The notes: generated by a model from the letters alone, not told the origin. Positions 1 to 6,304 are shown, numbered from the stretch's first letter. The stretch is DNA of 6,833 nucleotides from Methanosarcinaceae archaeon (GCA_028690255.1 JAQVBP010000080.1:6203-13035); one strand, 5' to 3'. Made by a program: numbers and translations.

Positions 1-226
1 ACCCGGTTGGAAATCGGCTCTCCAAACTCAGGCATTTCCAACCCCATAATGATGTCATAGAATCAATCTTGACCGACCGGAATAAAGATATCGGATCATT
101 ATAAAAACAGGACCAGGTGACTCAAAATGCTTTTCGTCCTGTCCGGCCAAATAGATTTTTTATGTTTTACCGAGCTTGCCGGGTTTTCAACGCCACATGC
201 CGGGTTTTATAGAATGCAGCGTAAAA
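1..226. other. Left-edge spacer, no convincing gene
   Basis: No complete gene is supported here. Visible structures are a perfect 10-bp inverted repeat (listed separately), a 7-bp inverted repeat ACAGGAC (107-113) with GTCCTGT (136-142), and a partial 21-bp tandem duplication in which GCCGGGTTTT occurs at 178-187 and 199-208. A TATA-like string (ATTATAAAAA, near 98-107) could act on either strand. A plus-strand reading frame ending at the TAA at 253-255 passes through the next hairpin and may be a relic of a tnpB-like C-terminus, but it has no recognisable motif. Confidence 0.4.
5..43. repeat. 10-bp perfect inverted repeat
   Basis: GGTTGGAAAT at 5-14 is the exact reverse complement of ATTTCCAACC at 34-43, with a 19-base spacer. 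It could be an operator, a hairpin or part of a truncated mobile element. The window edge prevents a choice. Confidence 0.4.
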
Positions 227-249
227 CCCCTGAGTCTTTAGCTCAGGGG
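227..249 (+). mobile_element. IS200/IS605 right-end-type hairpin 1
   Basis: CCCCTGAG (227-234) pairs perfectly with CTCAGGGG (242-249) around the 7-base loop TCTTTAG. The same loop type (TCTTTAG or GCTTTAG) tops the two other 8-bp hairpins in the window (287-309 and the complement of 6203-6225). Hairpins with a CTTTAG loop near the 3' boundary are typical of IS200/IS605 and IS1341-type tnpB elements, where the same DNA encodes the 3' part of the omega guide-RNA scaffold. That this is a tnpB right end is inferred from loop identity and context. No transposase is attached here. It could instead be an ordinary terminator hairpin, although no T-tract follows. Confidence 0.45.
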
Positions 250-252
250 ATA

Positions 253-317
253 TAAGCGTCCACTTTCCAATGTATGAAGCAGGAAGCCGGTCGGGCTTTA
301 GCCGAGCGGTAGTTCAC
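253..317 (+). mobile_element. IS200/IS605-type right end, copy 1 (internally shortened)
   Basis: This stretch is two segments joined. The first, TAAGCGTCCACTTTCCAAT (253-271), recurs inverted at 6427-6445. The second (272-317) recurs inverted at 6195-6240 with one mismatch in 46. The second segment contains an 8-bp hairpin with one G-G mismatch (287-294 with 302-309, loop GCTTTAG) and ends in GGTAGTTCAC, after which the two copies diverge. A hairpin shortly before a terminal TTCAC-like pentamer is the usual arrangement of an IS200/IS605 or IS1341-type right end. At the other copy 186 bases separate the two segments, while here they are fused directly. Confidence 0.6.
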
Positions 318-418
318 ATATAGATTTTACAACTTCGGCCAGGGTCCGGATTTTGTGGCTTAAATCCAATTTCCGGCAATCTTTCAGTGATTTCAAGTGG
401 GAGGAGACGGTTCTCTCA

Positions 419-444
419 CCGGTCGCGCAAGCGAGCGGTCTTTT
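419..444 (+). terminator. GNRA-loop hairpin followed by T-rich tail
   Basis: CCGGTCGC (419-426) pairs with GCGAGCGG (431-438), with one G-G mismatch, around a GCAA tetraloop and is followed by TCTTTT. This looks like an intrinsic-terminator or stabilising hairpin on the plus strand. No plus-strand gene ends just upstream, so it may be an intergenic repeat rather than a working terminator. Its CCGGTC..GAGCGG sides resemble the stem at 287-309. Confidence 0.35.
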
Positions 445-675
445 CGTAACGACACACATAAAAAATTTGATTTCTAAAAAACCCGGCCTTGAATACTTAA
501 ATCTCCATTTTCGATCAAAAAACGGTGGTATGAAAGTATGCATCCTTTTTGTATCAGTCTTGAAACGCCCGGCCGCCTGTGTCGGCCGTTGAGAGCCAGG
601 GGTTTTCTAGATTCCACAATCAACCAATCCAGATAAAACAATAAATCCGGTTCACAAATCAGGACCAGGCAACTC

Positions 676-689
676 AAAAATTTTAAAAA
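676..689 (-). terminator. Oligo-T terminator of the nuclease gene
   Basis: On the minus strand two runs of five T (685-689 and 676-680) begin about 10 bases after the TAA of the beta-CASP nuclease gene. Oligo-T tracts without a hairpin are the standard archaeal termination signal. CPSF-family factors such as aCPSF1 act at such U-rich RNA ends. Confidence 0.4.
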
Positions 690-699
690 CTTATCGGAA

Positions 700-1941
700 T
701 TAAAACACAAAAGTCTCCCCGTTTACGGGCGCATATGCCTTTACTCCGACTTCTTCCCTTATCCATTCGGCAAACTCCCCTGTCTTTTCCCCGTGCATAA
801 CAAAAACCCTTTCCGTGCCTCTGTCGCAGCACTGCCGTACAAGCTCTTTTAATTCCTTATCGCCGCAGTGTGCGGAAAAATCGTACTGCTCGACCTTCGG
901 CCTGAGGGTAAAAATGGTGCCGTTATCCTCGATAAGCCTGTTTTCCAGAGCCATTCTCCCGTTTGTACCCTCCACCTGGTAGCCGGTAAGGAGGACCTTT
1001 GATTTGGCGTCCCTGTGGAGTTTACTAAGGTAATAAAGGACCGGCCCGCCGTTTAACATTCCCGCCGTGGTGACAATGACCGCGGGTTCCTTCAGGACCG
1101 AGGCCCGCTTATTCTCTTTTACGGAAGTTGCCCACCCGAAAGCTTTTTTGAGGGCCTTCTCGTTCCGCAGGTATTCAGGATGTTTCATAAAAAGTTTGGA
1201 AACCTCCCGGCCCATGCCGTCCACATAGACGGGGATCCCGTGGGCTTCAAGAACCATCAGGACTTCCTGTGTCCGGCCGATGGCAAAGGCCGGAACAACG
1301 GCGGTTCCTCCCCTATCAAGGGTTTCCCAGACCGATTCTATAAAGGCTACTTCGGTTTCTTCCCGGGGGACATGATCTTCCCCGAAATAGGTGCTCTCAA
1401 CTACAAGAGTTTCAGCCCCGGGAAACTTTTCAGCCCCCTCGACCAGCCGGGTAGGCTGAAGGCTCAGGTCTCCCGTATAATAGAGGCTTTCCCCCTCCTT
1501 TGACTCAAGGTATATCGCAGCCGCTCCCGGAATATGCCCCGCCCTGTAGAAACAGGCGCTGTATTCGTGGGTTTTAAAGCTCTGGCCGAAATCCATTTTT
1601 TGAGTCCTCCGGGTAAGCTCCTGCAGGTCGGCCGGATCGAAAGGCCCGATTCCCGAAAGGCTGTAGTTCGCAAGCTTGAGGGTATCTCTTGCCAGGAGGG
1701 CTGCGAGGTCCGCAGTCGGCGGAGTCATAAATACCTCGGGTTTGCCGTACATGAGGCTCGGGACAGCTCCGCAGTGGTCAAGGTGCCCGTGGGAAACGAG
1801 CACGGCTTTGGGTTCCATGCCGTCCAGGGGATATACTGGAAACTCCCCCGGCTTCATCCCGTAATCAAGCAGGATCTCCTCGTTGACCAGGAAGGCCGAA
1901 CGGCCCACTTCTCCACAGCCGCCTTTAAAACTCAGTTCCAA
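700..1941 (-). CDS. Archaeal CPSF-like beta-CASP metallo-beta-lactamase ribonuclease (aCPSF2 type)
   Basis: This 413-residue protein is a zinc-dependent RNA nuclease of the metallo-beta-lactamase/beta-CASP class, expected to act in cytoplasmic RNA processing or decay. Visible motifs are motif 1 LLDYG (D26), motif 2 HGHLDH (51-56), motif 3 AGH (H136), motif 4 TGD (D158), the beta-CASP motif A acid in VVESTYF (E182), the CPSF73-like AFAIGRTQE (218-226) and TTAGMLNGGP (291-300) blocks, motif B SAH (H358) and motif C MHGE (H383). All metal ligands are present. It lacks the N-terminal KH domains of aCPSF1, so at this length aCPSF2 is the best fit. RNase J is less likely. The start is TTG at 1941: no ATG or GTG lies in frame before the upstream TAG (1978-1980), the conserved FKGGCGEVG N-terminus needs it, and AAGGAG sits 9 bases upstream. 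It lies 218 bases downstream of topA behind a 16-bp repeat array. Confidence 0.92.
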   Translation of the reverse strand: MELSFKGGCGEVGRSAFLVNEEILLDYGMKPGEFPVYPLDGMEPKAVLVSHGHLDHCGAVPSLMYGKPEVFMTPPTADLAALLARDTLKLANYSLSGIGPFDPADLQELTRRTQKMDFGQSFKTHEYSACFYRAGHIPGAAAIYLESKEGESLYYTGDLSLQPTRLVEGAEKFPGAETLVVESTYFGEDHVPREETEVAFIESVWETLDRGGTAVVPAFAIGRTQEVLMVLEAHGIPVYVDGMGREVSKLFMKHPEYLRNEKALKKAFGWATSVKENKRASVLKEPAVIVTTAGMLNGGPVLYYLSKLHRDAKSKVLLTGYQVEGTNGRMALENRLIEDNGTIFTLRPKVEQYDFSAHCGDKELKELVRQCCDRGTERVFVMHGEKTGEFAEWIREEVGVKAYAPVNGETFVF

Positions 1942-1950
1942 TTCAAAAAA

Positions 1951-1956
1951 CTCCTT
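1951..1956 (-). promoter_or_regulatory. Shine-Dalgarno fixing the TTG start
   Basis: AAGGAG on the minus strand lies 9 bases before the TTG at 1939-1941. It decides the start codon, because no ATG is available in frame. Its first two bases belong to the last unit of the 16-bp repeat array, so the array abuts the ribosome binding site. Confidence 0.75.
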
Positions 1957-2050
1957 AACTTCTAAAATCCAAAACTTCTAAAATCCAAAACTTCTAACAT
2001 CCTTAACTTCTAAAATCCTCAACTTCTAAAATCCTTTACTTCTTAAACCG
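1955..2050 (-). repeat. 16-bp tandem array in the nuclease leader
   Basis: Six head-to-tail units of 16 bp start at 1955, 1971, 1987, 2003, 2019 and 2035 (the last is degenerate). In the sense of the gene the unit is GGATTTTAGAAGTT plus two variable bases. The first five keep CTTCTAA and ATCC almost unchanged and vary mainly at the two linker bases. The array fills the DNA just upstream of the nuclease ribosome binding site and is probably transcribed in its 5' leader. It may be slippage-prone filler or a multi-copy protein or RNA binding site. Confidence 0.85.
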
Positions 2051-2159
2051 GGTTACGATCCGGAAATCCGGTCTTTTCAGGAAATTCTACCCTGATCAAA
2101 AACCCAACTTCAATACTTTCTTTATCATTTACGCGAATAATTTATTCCTTAACTACTTT

Positions 2160-4409
2160 TTATTCTGCAGTTCCCCCGGCTTCGCCACAGGCTCCCTGCC
2201 AGTTCTTAATCTTTTTTATACTAATCCCGGTTAGTTTAGAAAGTTCGAAGGGGTCGGCTTTTGCCAGATCCTTCACGGTCGAGACCCCTGCCTCTTCCAG
2301 TTTCTCAGCCGTCTTTTTCCCTACCCCCTCAATGTCCTGCAGGGTCTTCGGAAGCTCCTTCTTCGGTTCCCTGGCTCTTTCTTCTTCTTTTGACCTTTGC
2401 CATTCAATAAAATTGCACTGGGGACAGCCCAGGTCCCATGGGCGTTTTCCCCCGGTTATAATCCTTATGTGGTGCAACCCGTGATCTTTGCAGGCCTTAT
2501 CCGTAACCACAATCTGCCCGCTTTTCGGGAGAGGCAGAGAAAAGTTGCAGTCCGGGTAGTTGTTGCAGCCTATAAACCTGCCTCCCCTCTTTGAACGGCG
2601 GATCATGAGCTCCCCTCCGCAGTCAGAGCATATGCCTATTATCTTGTCTTCCCTCAGGCCCGCCTGGAGGGACTCAACGATCTTATCCCGGTTCTTCTCC
2701 AGGTCCGCAAACACGGCGTCCAGCATGGCCCTGGACTCCCCCAGAACATCTTCCTCCGAGACCTCGCCCTCGGCTATCCTGTCCATGTCCTCCTCAAGCC
2801 TGCTGGTCATATCCGGCCTGGTGATTGTCGGAGAGTAGTTCTCAAGGGTATCCACAACGGCAAAAGAGGTCCTGGTGGGCTGTACCGGGTTACCGTGGAT
2901 GTAGGCTCTTGAATTAAGTTTGCTGATTATTTCGTGTCGGGTGGCCTTCGTGCCCAGCCCGAGTTCCTCCATCATATTGATCAGACGGCTCTGCCCGTAG
3001 CGGCCGGGGGGCTGGGTCTCCTTGTCCAGCAGTTCTTTTTTCGTAACTTTCAGGGCGTCTCCTTCCCGAAGTACCGGAAACAGCCGATCGGCCGGGGCGT
3101 TGTAGGGGTAGTACCACCTCCAGCCCGGCTCAATCAGCCTGGCCCCGTTTGCTCTGAACTCTTCCCCGGAAATATCGAGTTTTATGCGCATGGTCTCCCA
3201 TTCGCTGGCTTCCGCAAAGGTCGCTAAAAAGCGTCTCACAACAAGCTCGTAGACCTTCCACTCATCTTCTTTGAGTTCTTCTTTTTTTGCAAGGGAAGCC
3301 GGAAAAATCGGGGGGTGATCCGTTGTCTCCTTTTTCCCGCGGGTGGGGGTAAGTTCAGGTTTTTTGAGGAGGGTTTCGGCCTCCTTCTTAAAGGGACCGG
3401 CTTTGAACATTTCAATCTGAGCCCTCAGGTCCAGGCTTTCGGGATAGACGGTGTTGTCGGTCCTCGGGTATGAAATGTACCCGTTGGTGTAGAGGGTTTC
3501 GGCTATGCGCATGGCGTTTGACGGGGATAACCCGATTGCGCTTGCCGCGGTGATAAAGCCCGTGGTATTGAAGGGGGTCGGAGGCTGTTCGGTCTTTGTG
3601 CCTTTTTCGAGGTTTTTAACCTCCGCCTCGTCCCCGAGTTTTGCAAAGACTTTCCCGGCTTCGTCCAGGTCCTCGAAGCGCCTGGTCGCGTGCTGGGCCT
3701 CAAAACTCTCCCCTCCGGGCTCCGTAAGTTCGGCATGAATTTCCCGGTAAGGAGTAGGCACAAAAGCTTCACGTTCCTTTTCACGCTCCACTATCAGGGA
3801 AAGGGTCGGGGACTGGACTCTCCCTACCGAAAGAAACATCTTTCCCAGCCTCCCTGCCGAAAGGGAAATGTAGCGGGTAAGGGCTGCTCCCCAGACCAGG
3901 TCAATGACCTGCCGGGAGTGTCCCGCATCGGCCAGGTTGAAGTCAACTTTTGCAAGGTTTGTAAAGGCGTCGTCGATAGCTTTCGGAGTTATTGCACTGT
4001 AGTGGGCCCTGTCAAAAGCGATATTAGGATTTACGGCCCTTATGATATCCAGGGCTTCAACTCCTATCAGTTCCCCTTCCCGGTCGTAGTCCGTTGCAAT
4101 CGTGACACGTTCGGCCTCCTTTCCAAGCTTTTTCAGAGCGGCAACGATTTTCCGGTTGATTGGAGTTGTTATGACATCGGCATCGATAAGGGCTCTTGCA
4201 TCAACTTTTTGCCAGTTGTTGTACTCCTTGGGAAAATCAATTCCCACAATGTGGCCGGAAAGCCCTATGACCACGTTTTCCTCCCCGGGGGCGGTTTCAT
4301 ACTGATAGCTGTCCACACCGCTTACCCGGACTTTTTTTGGCTTCTTCGGTGCAAGGATAGCGGCTATACGCCTGGCCGCTATGTTCTTTTCGGTTACGAT
4401 AAGATGCAT
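2160..4409 (-). CDS. topA: DNA topoisomerase I (type IA) with two C-terminal zinc-binding motifs and a helix-hairpin-helix tail
   Basis: This 749-residue type IA topoisomerase cuts one DNA strand through a 5'-phosphotyrosine and relaxes negative supercoils. The N-terminal Toprim domain shows E7 (VTEK) and the metal-binding DYDRE (D107, D109, E111). LSVGRVQSP (193-201) is a core motif. The catalytic tyrosine is Y314 in YISYPRTDN, and GTKATR (486-491) is also typical. A four-cysteine zinc finger follows (C594, C597, C615, C621), then a second Cys/His cluster (C640, H643, C662, C665). The tail at about 687-737 is a helix-hairpin-helix segment with IEGVGKKTAEKL, probably for extra DNA binding. 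Full length, no damage seen. Start ATG at 4409 has GGAG six bases upstream. A TATA-like TTTATTAAA lies about 85-92 bases upstream. No strong T-tract follows the stop. Reverse gyrase is excluded because the helicase domain is absent. Confidence 0.97.
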   Translation of the reverse strand: MHLIVTEKNIAARRIAAILAPKKPKKVRVSGVDSYQYETAPGEENVVIGLSGHIVGIDFPKEYNNWQKVDARALIDADVITTPINRKIVAALKKLGKEAERVTIATDYDREGELIGVEALDIIRAVNPNIAFDRAHYSAITPKAIDDAFTNLAKVDFNLADAGHSRQVIDLVWGAALTRYISLSAGRLGKMFLSVGRVQSPTLSLIVEREKEREAFVPTPYREIHAELTEPGGESFEAQHATRRFEDLDEAGKVFAKLGDEAEVKNLEKGTKTEQPPTPFNTTGFITAASAIGLSPSNAMRIAETLYTNGYISYPRTDNTVYPESLDLRAQIEMFKAGPFKKEAETLLKKPELTPTRGKKETTDHPPIFPASLAKKEELKEDEWKVYELVVRRFLATFAEASEWETMRIKLDISGEEFRANGARLIEPGWRWYYPYNAPADRLFPVLREGDALKVTKKELLDKETQPPGRYGQSRLINMMEELGLGTKATRHEIISKLNSRAYIHGNPVQPTRTSFAVVDTLENYSPTITRPDMTSRLEEDMDRIAEGEVSEEDVLGESRAMLDAVFADLEKNRDKIVESLQAGLREDKIIGICSDCGGELMIRRSKRGGRFIGCNNYPDCNFSLPLPKSGQIVVTDKACKDHGLHHIRIITGGKRPWDLGCPQCNFIEWQRSKEEERAREPKKELPKTLQDIEGVGKKTAEKLEEAGVSTVKDLAKADPFELSKLTGISIKKIKNWQGACGEAGGTAE

Positions 4410-4489
4410 TTAAAACTCCGATAAAATTGTCTTTTTAATGAAAGGGCCGCAAAGAACCCCTGTATTATCCTATTATCCCACTTTTTACT

Positions 4490-4893
4490 TCATTTAATAA
4501 ACTGTTTATTCGTTCTTTCTTTTTTGAATATAAATTTTTGGATCAGATTATACCAGCTGAAAGCCATTTCCATGGCTTTTTCCGGGCTTTTAGCCTCTCC
4601 TGTACCTTCGACCTTCTATTTAGATCCCAGCACCACCACAATTGTTTTTCCCTGTTCGGGGGCTTGGTGCCTCTCATTCCATTTTCGACAGAATACCAGG
4701 GGGTGGATACTCCTGCTTTTTTTGCACCCCGCAAATAGTCTCGTTTCCGTCACTACCTCAAGCTCCCCCAGACCAGAAGCCCCCCATTTTTTATAATTTC
4801 TACACCCCGGGCTCTTGGAAGAGCTTATTTCCTCTCTGCAGGCTCCAGCGCTTATGACTCTATTTGTTTAGTGCTCATGTCAGTCCCGCTCAT
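4490..4893 (-). pseudogene. Decayed protein gene of unknown family between tsr3 and topA
   Basis: One minus-strand frame runs open from 4867 to a TAG at 4616-4618, then continues for 41 codons to TGA at 4490-4492. Its translation includes VVTETRLFAGCKKS and GKTIVVVLGSK before the TAG and VEGTGEAKSPEKAMEMAF after it. The composition looks protein-like rather than random and the codons are sensible. It has no in-frame ATG. A short piece starting ATG at 4893 (MSGTDMSTKQIES) stops in another frame, and the phrase VEIIKNGGLLVWG lies in a third frame between two G-runs (about 4760-4810) where one-base slips would join it to both sides. I do not recognise the family. Most likely this is a small gene inactivated by frameshifts and a nonsense codon. 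Sequencing errors or an in-frame pyrrolysine TAG are alternatives. Confidence 0.4.
4491..4502 (-). promoter_or_regulatory. Candidate TATA box for topA
   Basis: GTTTATTAAATG on the minus strand resembles an archaeal TATA box and is preceded by AAACA, which could serve as a purine-rich BRE. A start site about 25 bases downstream would give a leader of some 55 bases. It overlaps the 3' end of the decayed gene. This is motif resemblance only. Confidence 0.3.
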
Positions 4894-4900
4894 ATAAGAG

Positions 4901-4970
4901 TATATGTCCATATATGCCCATATATGTCCATATATGTCCGTATATATCCATATAAGATCATATATAATGA
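4901..4970. repeat. 10-bp TATA-containing tandem array at the tsr3 3' end
   Basis: Seven units of exactly 10 bp run from 4901. The first four are TATATGTCCA with single changes, and the last three are more degenerate but keep TATA in phase. CATATATG palindromes recur at unit junctions. The array overlaps the last codons and TGA of tsr3 (4958-4960), so the C-terminal SHYI is encoded by repeat DNA. The period matches one helical turn, which would favour curvature or archaeal histone wrapping. TATA-like boxes occur on both strands. Confidence 0.85.
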
Positions 4971-5482
4971 CTCTGGACTTCCACAATTTCGGTGCTGTTT
5001 TTCGTTCGCGAGTATTCCTCAAGCGGTTCGTGGTTCAGTTCCAGAAAACTGTGCCCCCAGTTGAACTTGGACATGAGCTTTTCGGCCTGTTCTTTGTGTC
5101 CCAGAATATAAAGAGCCGCCGCAAAGGCCTCCGCGGAGTTAAGCCTGAAAGGCCGGCCAAAGTTTACTGGATTTCCCGCAAGGAGATACGGAAGGGCTCT
5201 GTGTTGCATGTTCAGTTTCTCCAGTTCCGGAAAAACACGCTCGACCTCTTCCCAGGAACAGTCCAGGACCGTGATGCCCTTTTCGACGTTGTCAGCCGGG
5301 GAAAGGGCCTTTTTAGCCATTGGGTCCAGCAGGATCGAGGAACGGGGTAATTTAGAGATTTTATCATACAGGCGAGCCAGGTCGAAGCGGGCCAGTTTCT
5401 TGCCGGTGCACTTTTTCGGATTACACTGGCCGGCATGATACATATAAAGGAGGATGTCCCGGTCTTGTATCGGCTTTGTCAT
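4958..5482 (-). CDS. tsr3: rRNA aminocarboxypropyltransferase Tsr3 (DUF367)
   Basis: Tsr3 transfers the 3-amino-3-carboxypropyl group of S-adenosylmethionine to a modified uridine in small-subunit rRNA, a late ribosome-maturation step shared by archaea and eukaryotes. The 174-residue protein shows the family blocks in order: CNPKKCTGKKLAR (20-32), KKALSPAD (57-64), VLDCSW (72-77), LPYLLAGNPVNFGRPF (97-112), SAEAFAAALYILG (116-128) and KFNWGHSFLELN (139-150). Length fits archaeal members. I chose the ATG at 5482, which has GAGG eight bases upstream. The same frame is open to an ATG at 5524, adding 14 residues without a suitable Shine-Dalgarno. It stands alone, 548 bases from topA, and its last codons run into the 10-bp repeat array. 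The family call is confident. The exact rRNA position is known from the family, not from this sequence. Confidence 0.95.
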   Translation of the reverse strand: MTKPIQDRDILLYMYHAGQCNPKKCTGKKLARFDLARLYDKISKLPRSSILLDPMAKKALSPADNVEKGITVLDCSWEEVERVFPELEKLNMQHRALPYLLAGNPVNFGRPFRLNSAEAFAAALYILGHKEQAEKLMSKFNWGHSFLELNHEPLEEYSRTKNSTEIVEVQSHYI

Positions 5483-5669
5483 TGCTTCTTCCTCTGGGGG
5501 GCCCGACATATATGTTTTACGCATTTTCGGACAAAATTAACTTCCTTTTTTTGAATTCGGACCTGAACCGGAGCCGGCGTACTTCCTGACTGCGGGTCGG
5601 CCCCCGTGATTAAAAAAAATTATGACAGAAAATATTGCCAGTCAAATTTCAAATCCCGGAAGGAACGGA

Positions 5670-5741
5670 ATGACTCAAAAAAATGGCGGAGATACATCAT
5701 TTAAGGTTGTTCTGACGTTTTTTATTTCGTTTGAGCGATGA
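5670..5741 (+). CDS. Possible 23-residue small protein
   Basis: ATG at 5670 is preceded by AAGGA with a 5-base gap and reads MTQKNGGDTSFKVVLTFFIS followed by FER and TGA. An A/T-rich TATA-like stretch (about 5609-5624) lies roughly 45-60 bases upstream, at a plausible promoter distance. I recognise no family. The product is too short for codon use to be informative, so it may be chance or the stub of a larger lost gene. Confidence 0.2.
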   Translation: MTQKNGGDTSFKVVLTFFISFER

Positions 5742-5801
5742 GGAACTTGGTTTTTCAGTCCACCTGAGCTTGCGCAGCGAGCGAAATTTGCTGGTTTACC
5801 T

Positions 5802-5927
5802 TCAAGAAACATACTTCCTGGTTTCCACGACAATGACCTTCAGGGCCAGGAGGACTATGAGGTTCGTGAAGATCATAAGCCCTGCTAAGAATTCGAAGTA
5901 TTCCTCCTGTTCACAGGGATTACTGAA
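5802..5927 (-). CDS. Candidate small membrane-segment protein, start unclear
   Basis: The last 42 codons before the TGA at 5802-5804 read FSNPCEQEEYFEFLAGLMIF followed by a strongly hydrophobic stretch with NLIVLLALKVIVV and a basic tail ETRKYVS. Third positions are rich in G and C, unlike the AT-rich surroundings, so this looks like real coding DNA. The segment could form one membrane helix, with an acidic part before it and a basic part after. No good start was found: AGGAGG (5903-5908) has no start codon at the right distance, and the ATG at 5876 would leave only 24 residues. A small membrane protein or the surviving C-terminus of a lost gene are both possible. Family not recognised. Confidence 0.3.
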   Translation of the reverse strand, partial: FSNPCEQEEYFEFLAGLMIFTNLIVLLALKVIVVETRKYVS

Positions 5928-5973
5928 TTGAAAAAAACAATGAAAAAAATGGGCAAGGTAGGAATGGGTGAAT

Positions 5974-6047
5974 GTTGGGATAACCGTTGGGATTGTATAC
6001 GTTTGAATTTGTTGGGATAACGTACGTTGGGATTTGTACATTGGGAT
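5974..6047. repeat. TTGGGAT repeat cluster
   Basis: TTGGGAT occurs five times, at 5975, 5987, 6012, 6027 and 6041. The first two and the next two form a larger direct repeat with a 37-40-bp offset: GTTGGGATAAC, a short linker, then CGTTGGGATT and GTAYA. All copies face the same way and spacing is irregular. Function unknown; it may be a set of binding sites or a decayed tandem array. Confidence 0.6.
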
Positions 6048-6120
6048 TTGTACAATTTGGTTAACGAAAAAAGAGACCCGTTTACCTATAACTTACCCTT
6101 AATGCTTGTTATGTAATTGT

Positions 6121-6130
6121 ATTATATAAA
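6121..6130. promoter_or_regulatory. TATA-like box
   Basis: ATTATATAAA matches an archaeal TATA box on the plus strand, and its complement TTTATATAAT does so on the minus strand. No confident gene starts at a suitable distance on either side. On the minus strand it would fire toward the TTGGGAT repeats and the candidate membrane-segment ORF. Confidence 0.25.
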
Positions 6131-6194
6131 CATTGGGGTTATCTCTAAATACATAAAGGGATAGCATGCGCCTTCTGTTAAGTAAGGAATCCTG

Positions 6195-6240
6195 GTGAAC
6201 TACCGCTCGGCTAAAGACCGACCGGCTTCCTGCTTCATAC
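6195..6240 (-). mobile_element. IS200/IS605-type right end, copy 2
   Basis: This is the inverted copy of 272-317, with 45 of 46 positions identical. In minus orientation it carries the hairpin 6225-6218 with 6210-6203 (loop TCTTTAG) and ends with GGTAGTTCAC at 6195, where similarity to copy 1 stops. The only difference lies in the loop, so the stem is conserved. In active elements such an end would be the transposase cleavage site and the 3' end of the guide-RNA scaffold, with the guide read from the flanking DNA below 6195. Confidence 0.6.
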
Positions 6241-6304
6241 CCCGGAGCAAACTCCACCAGTCCACAGGCTCTTCCCGCCGTTCCGGCGGTGATTAATTTA
6301 TAGT

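Larger units (their letters stand above)
318..699. other. Spacer between element end and nuclease gene, no convincing gene
   Basis: Short open frames exist on both strands (for example plus 353-592 and minus 298-543), but they overlap one another, lack Shine-Dalgarno sites and show no family motif, so none is annotated. The stretch contains a terminator-like hairpin (419-444), a perfect CGGCCG/CGGCCG inverted repeat (570-575 and 583-588, 7-base loop), and a near-repeat of AGGACCAGG..ACTCAAAA (about 662-679) that also occurs at 110-126. Confidence 0.4.
5525..6098. other. Long spacer with weak small ORFs and repeats
   Basis: No confident gene. It holds two weak small-ORF candidates (5670-5741 plus; 5802-5927 minus), an imperfect GCTTGC/GCGAGC-type palindrome near 5768-5782 that resembles the hairpin at 419-438, and a TTGGGAT repeat cluster (5974-6047). 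The remainder is AT-rich with A-runs and shows nothing I can name. Confidence 0.45.

Noticed and set aside
1..47. Minus-strand ORF start running off the left edge (MGLEMPEFGEPISNR)
   Set aside because: Only about 15 codons are visible, there is no Shine-Dalgarno, and it overlaps an inverted repeat. Not enough to call a gene.
1534..1965. 143-codon plus-strand ORF opposite the nuclease gene
   Set aside because: Shadow of the minus-strand gene, with no ribosome binding site and no family motif.
1963..2000. 12-codon upstream ORF in the nuclease leader (ATG at 2000, TAG at 1962-1964)
   Set aside because: Its AAGG directly touches the ATG, leaving no spacing for ribosome binding, and it arises from the repeat units themselves.
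3690..4424. 244-codon plus-strand ORF opposite topA
   Set aside because: Lies over the well-conserved topA Toprim and core region. Its translation has no recognisable domain.
4524..4796. Plus-strand ORF in the tsr3-topA spacer
   Set aside because: The opposite strand has the more protein-like translation, and this frame lacks a Shine-Dalgarno.
4901..4970. CRISPR array
   Set aside because: Units are 10 bp with no spacers. The same reason excludes the 16-bp array at 1955-2050 and the CAAT tract.
5731..5931. 66-codon plus-strand ORF
   Set aside because: TTG start, no ribosome binding site, and it overlaps the more coding-like minus-strand membrane segment.
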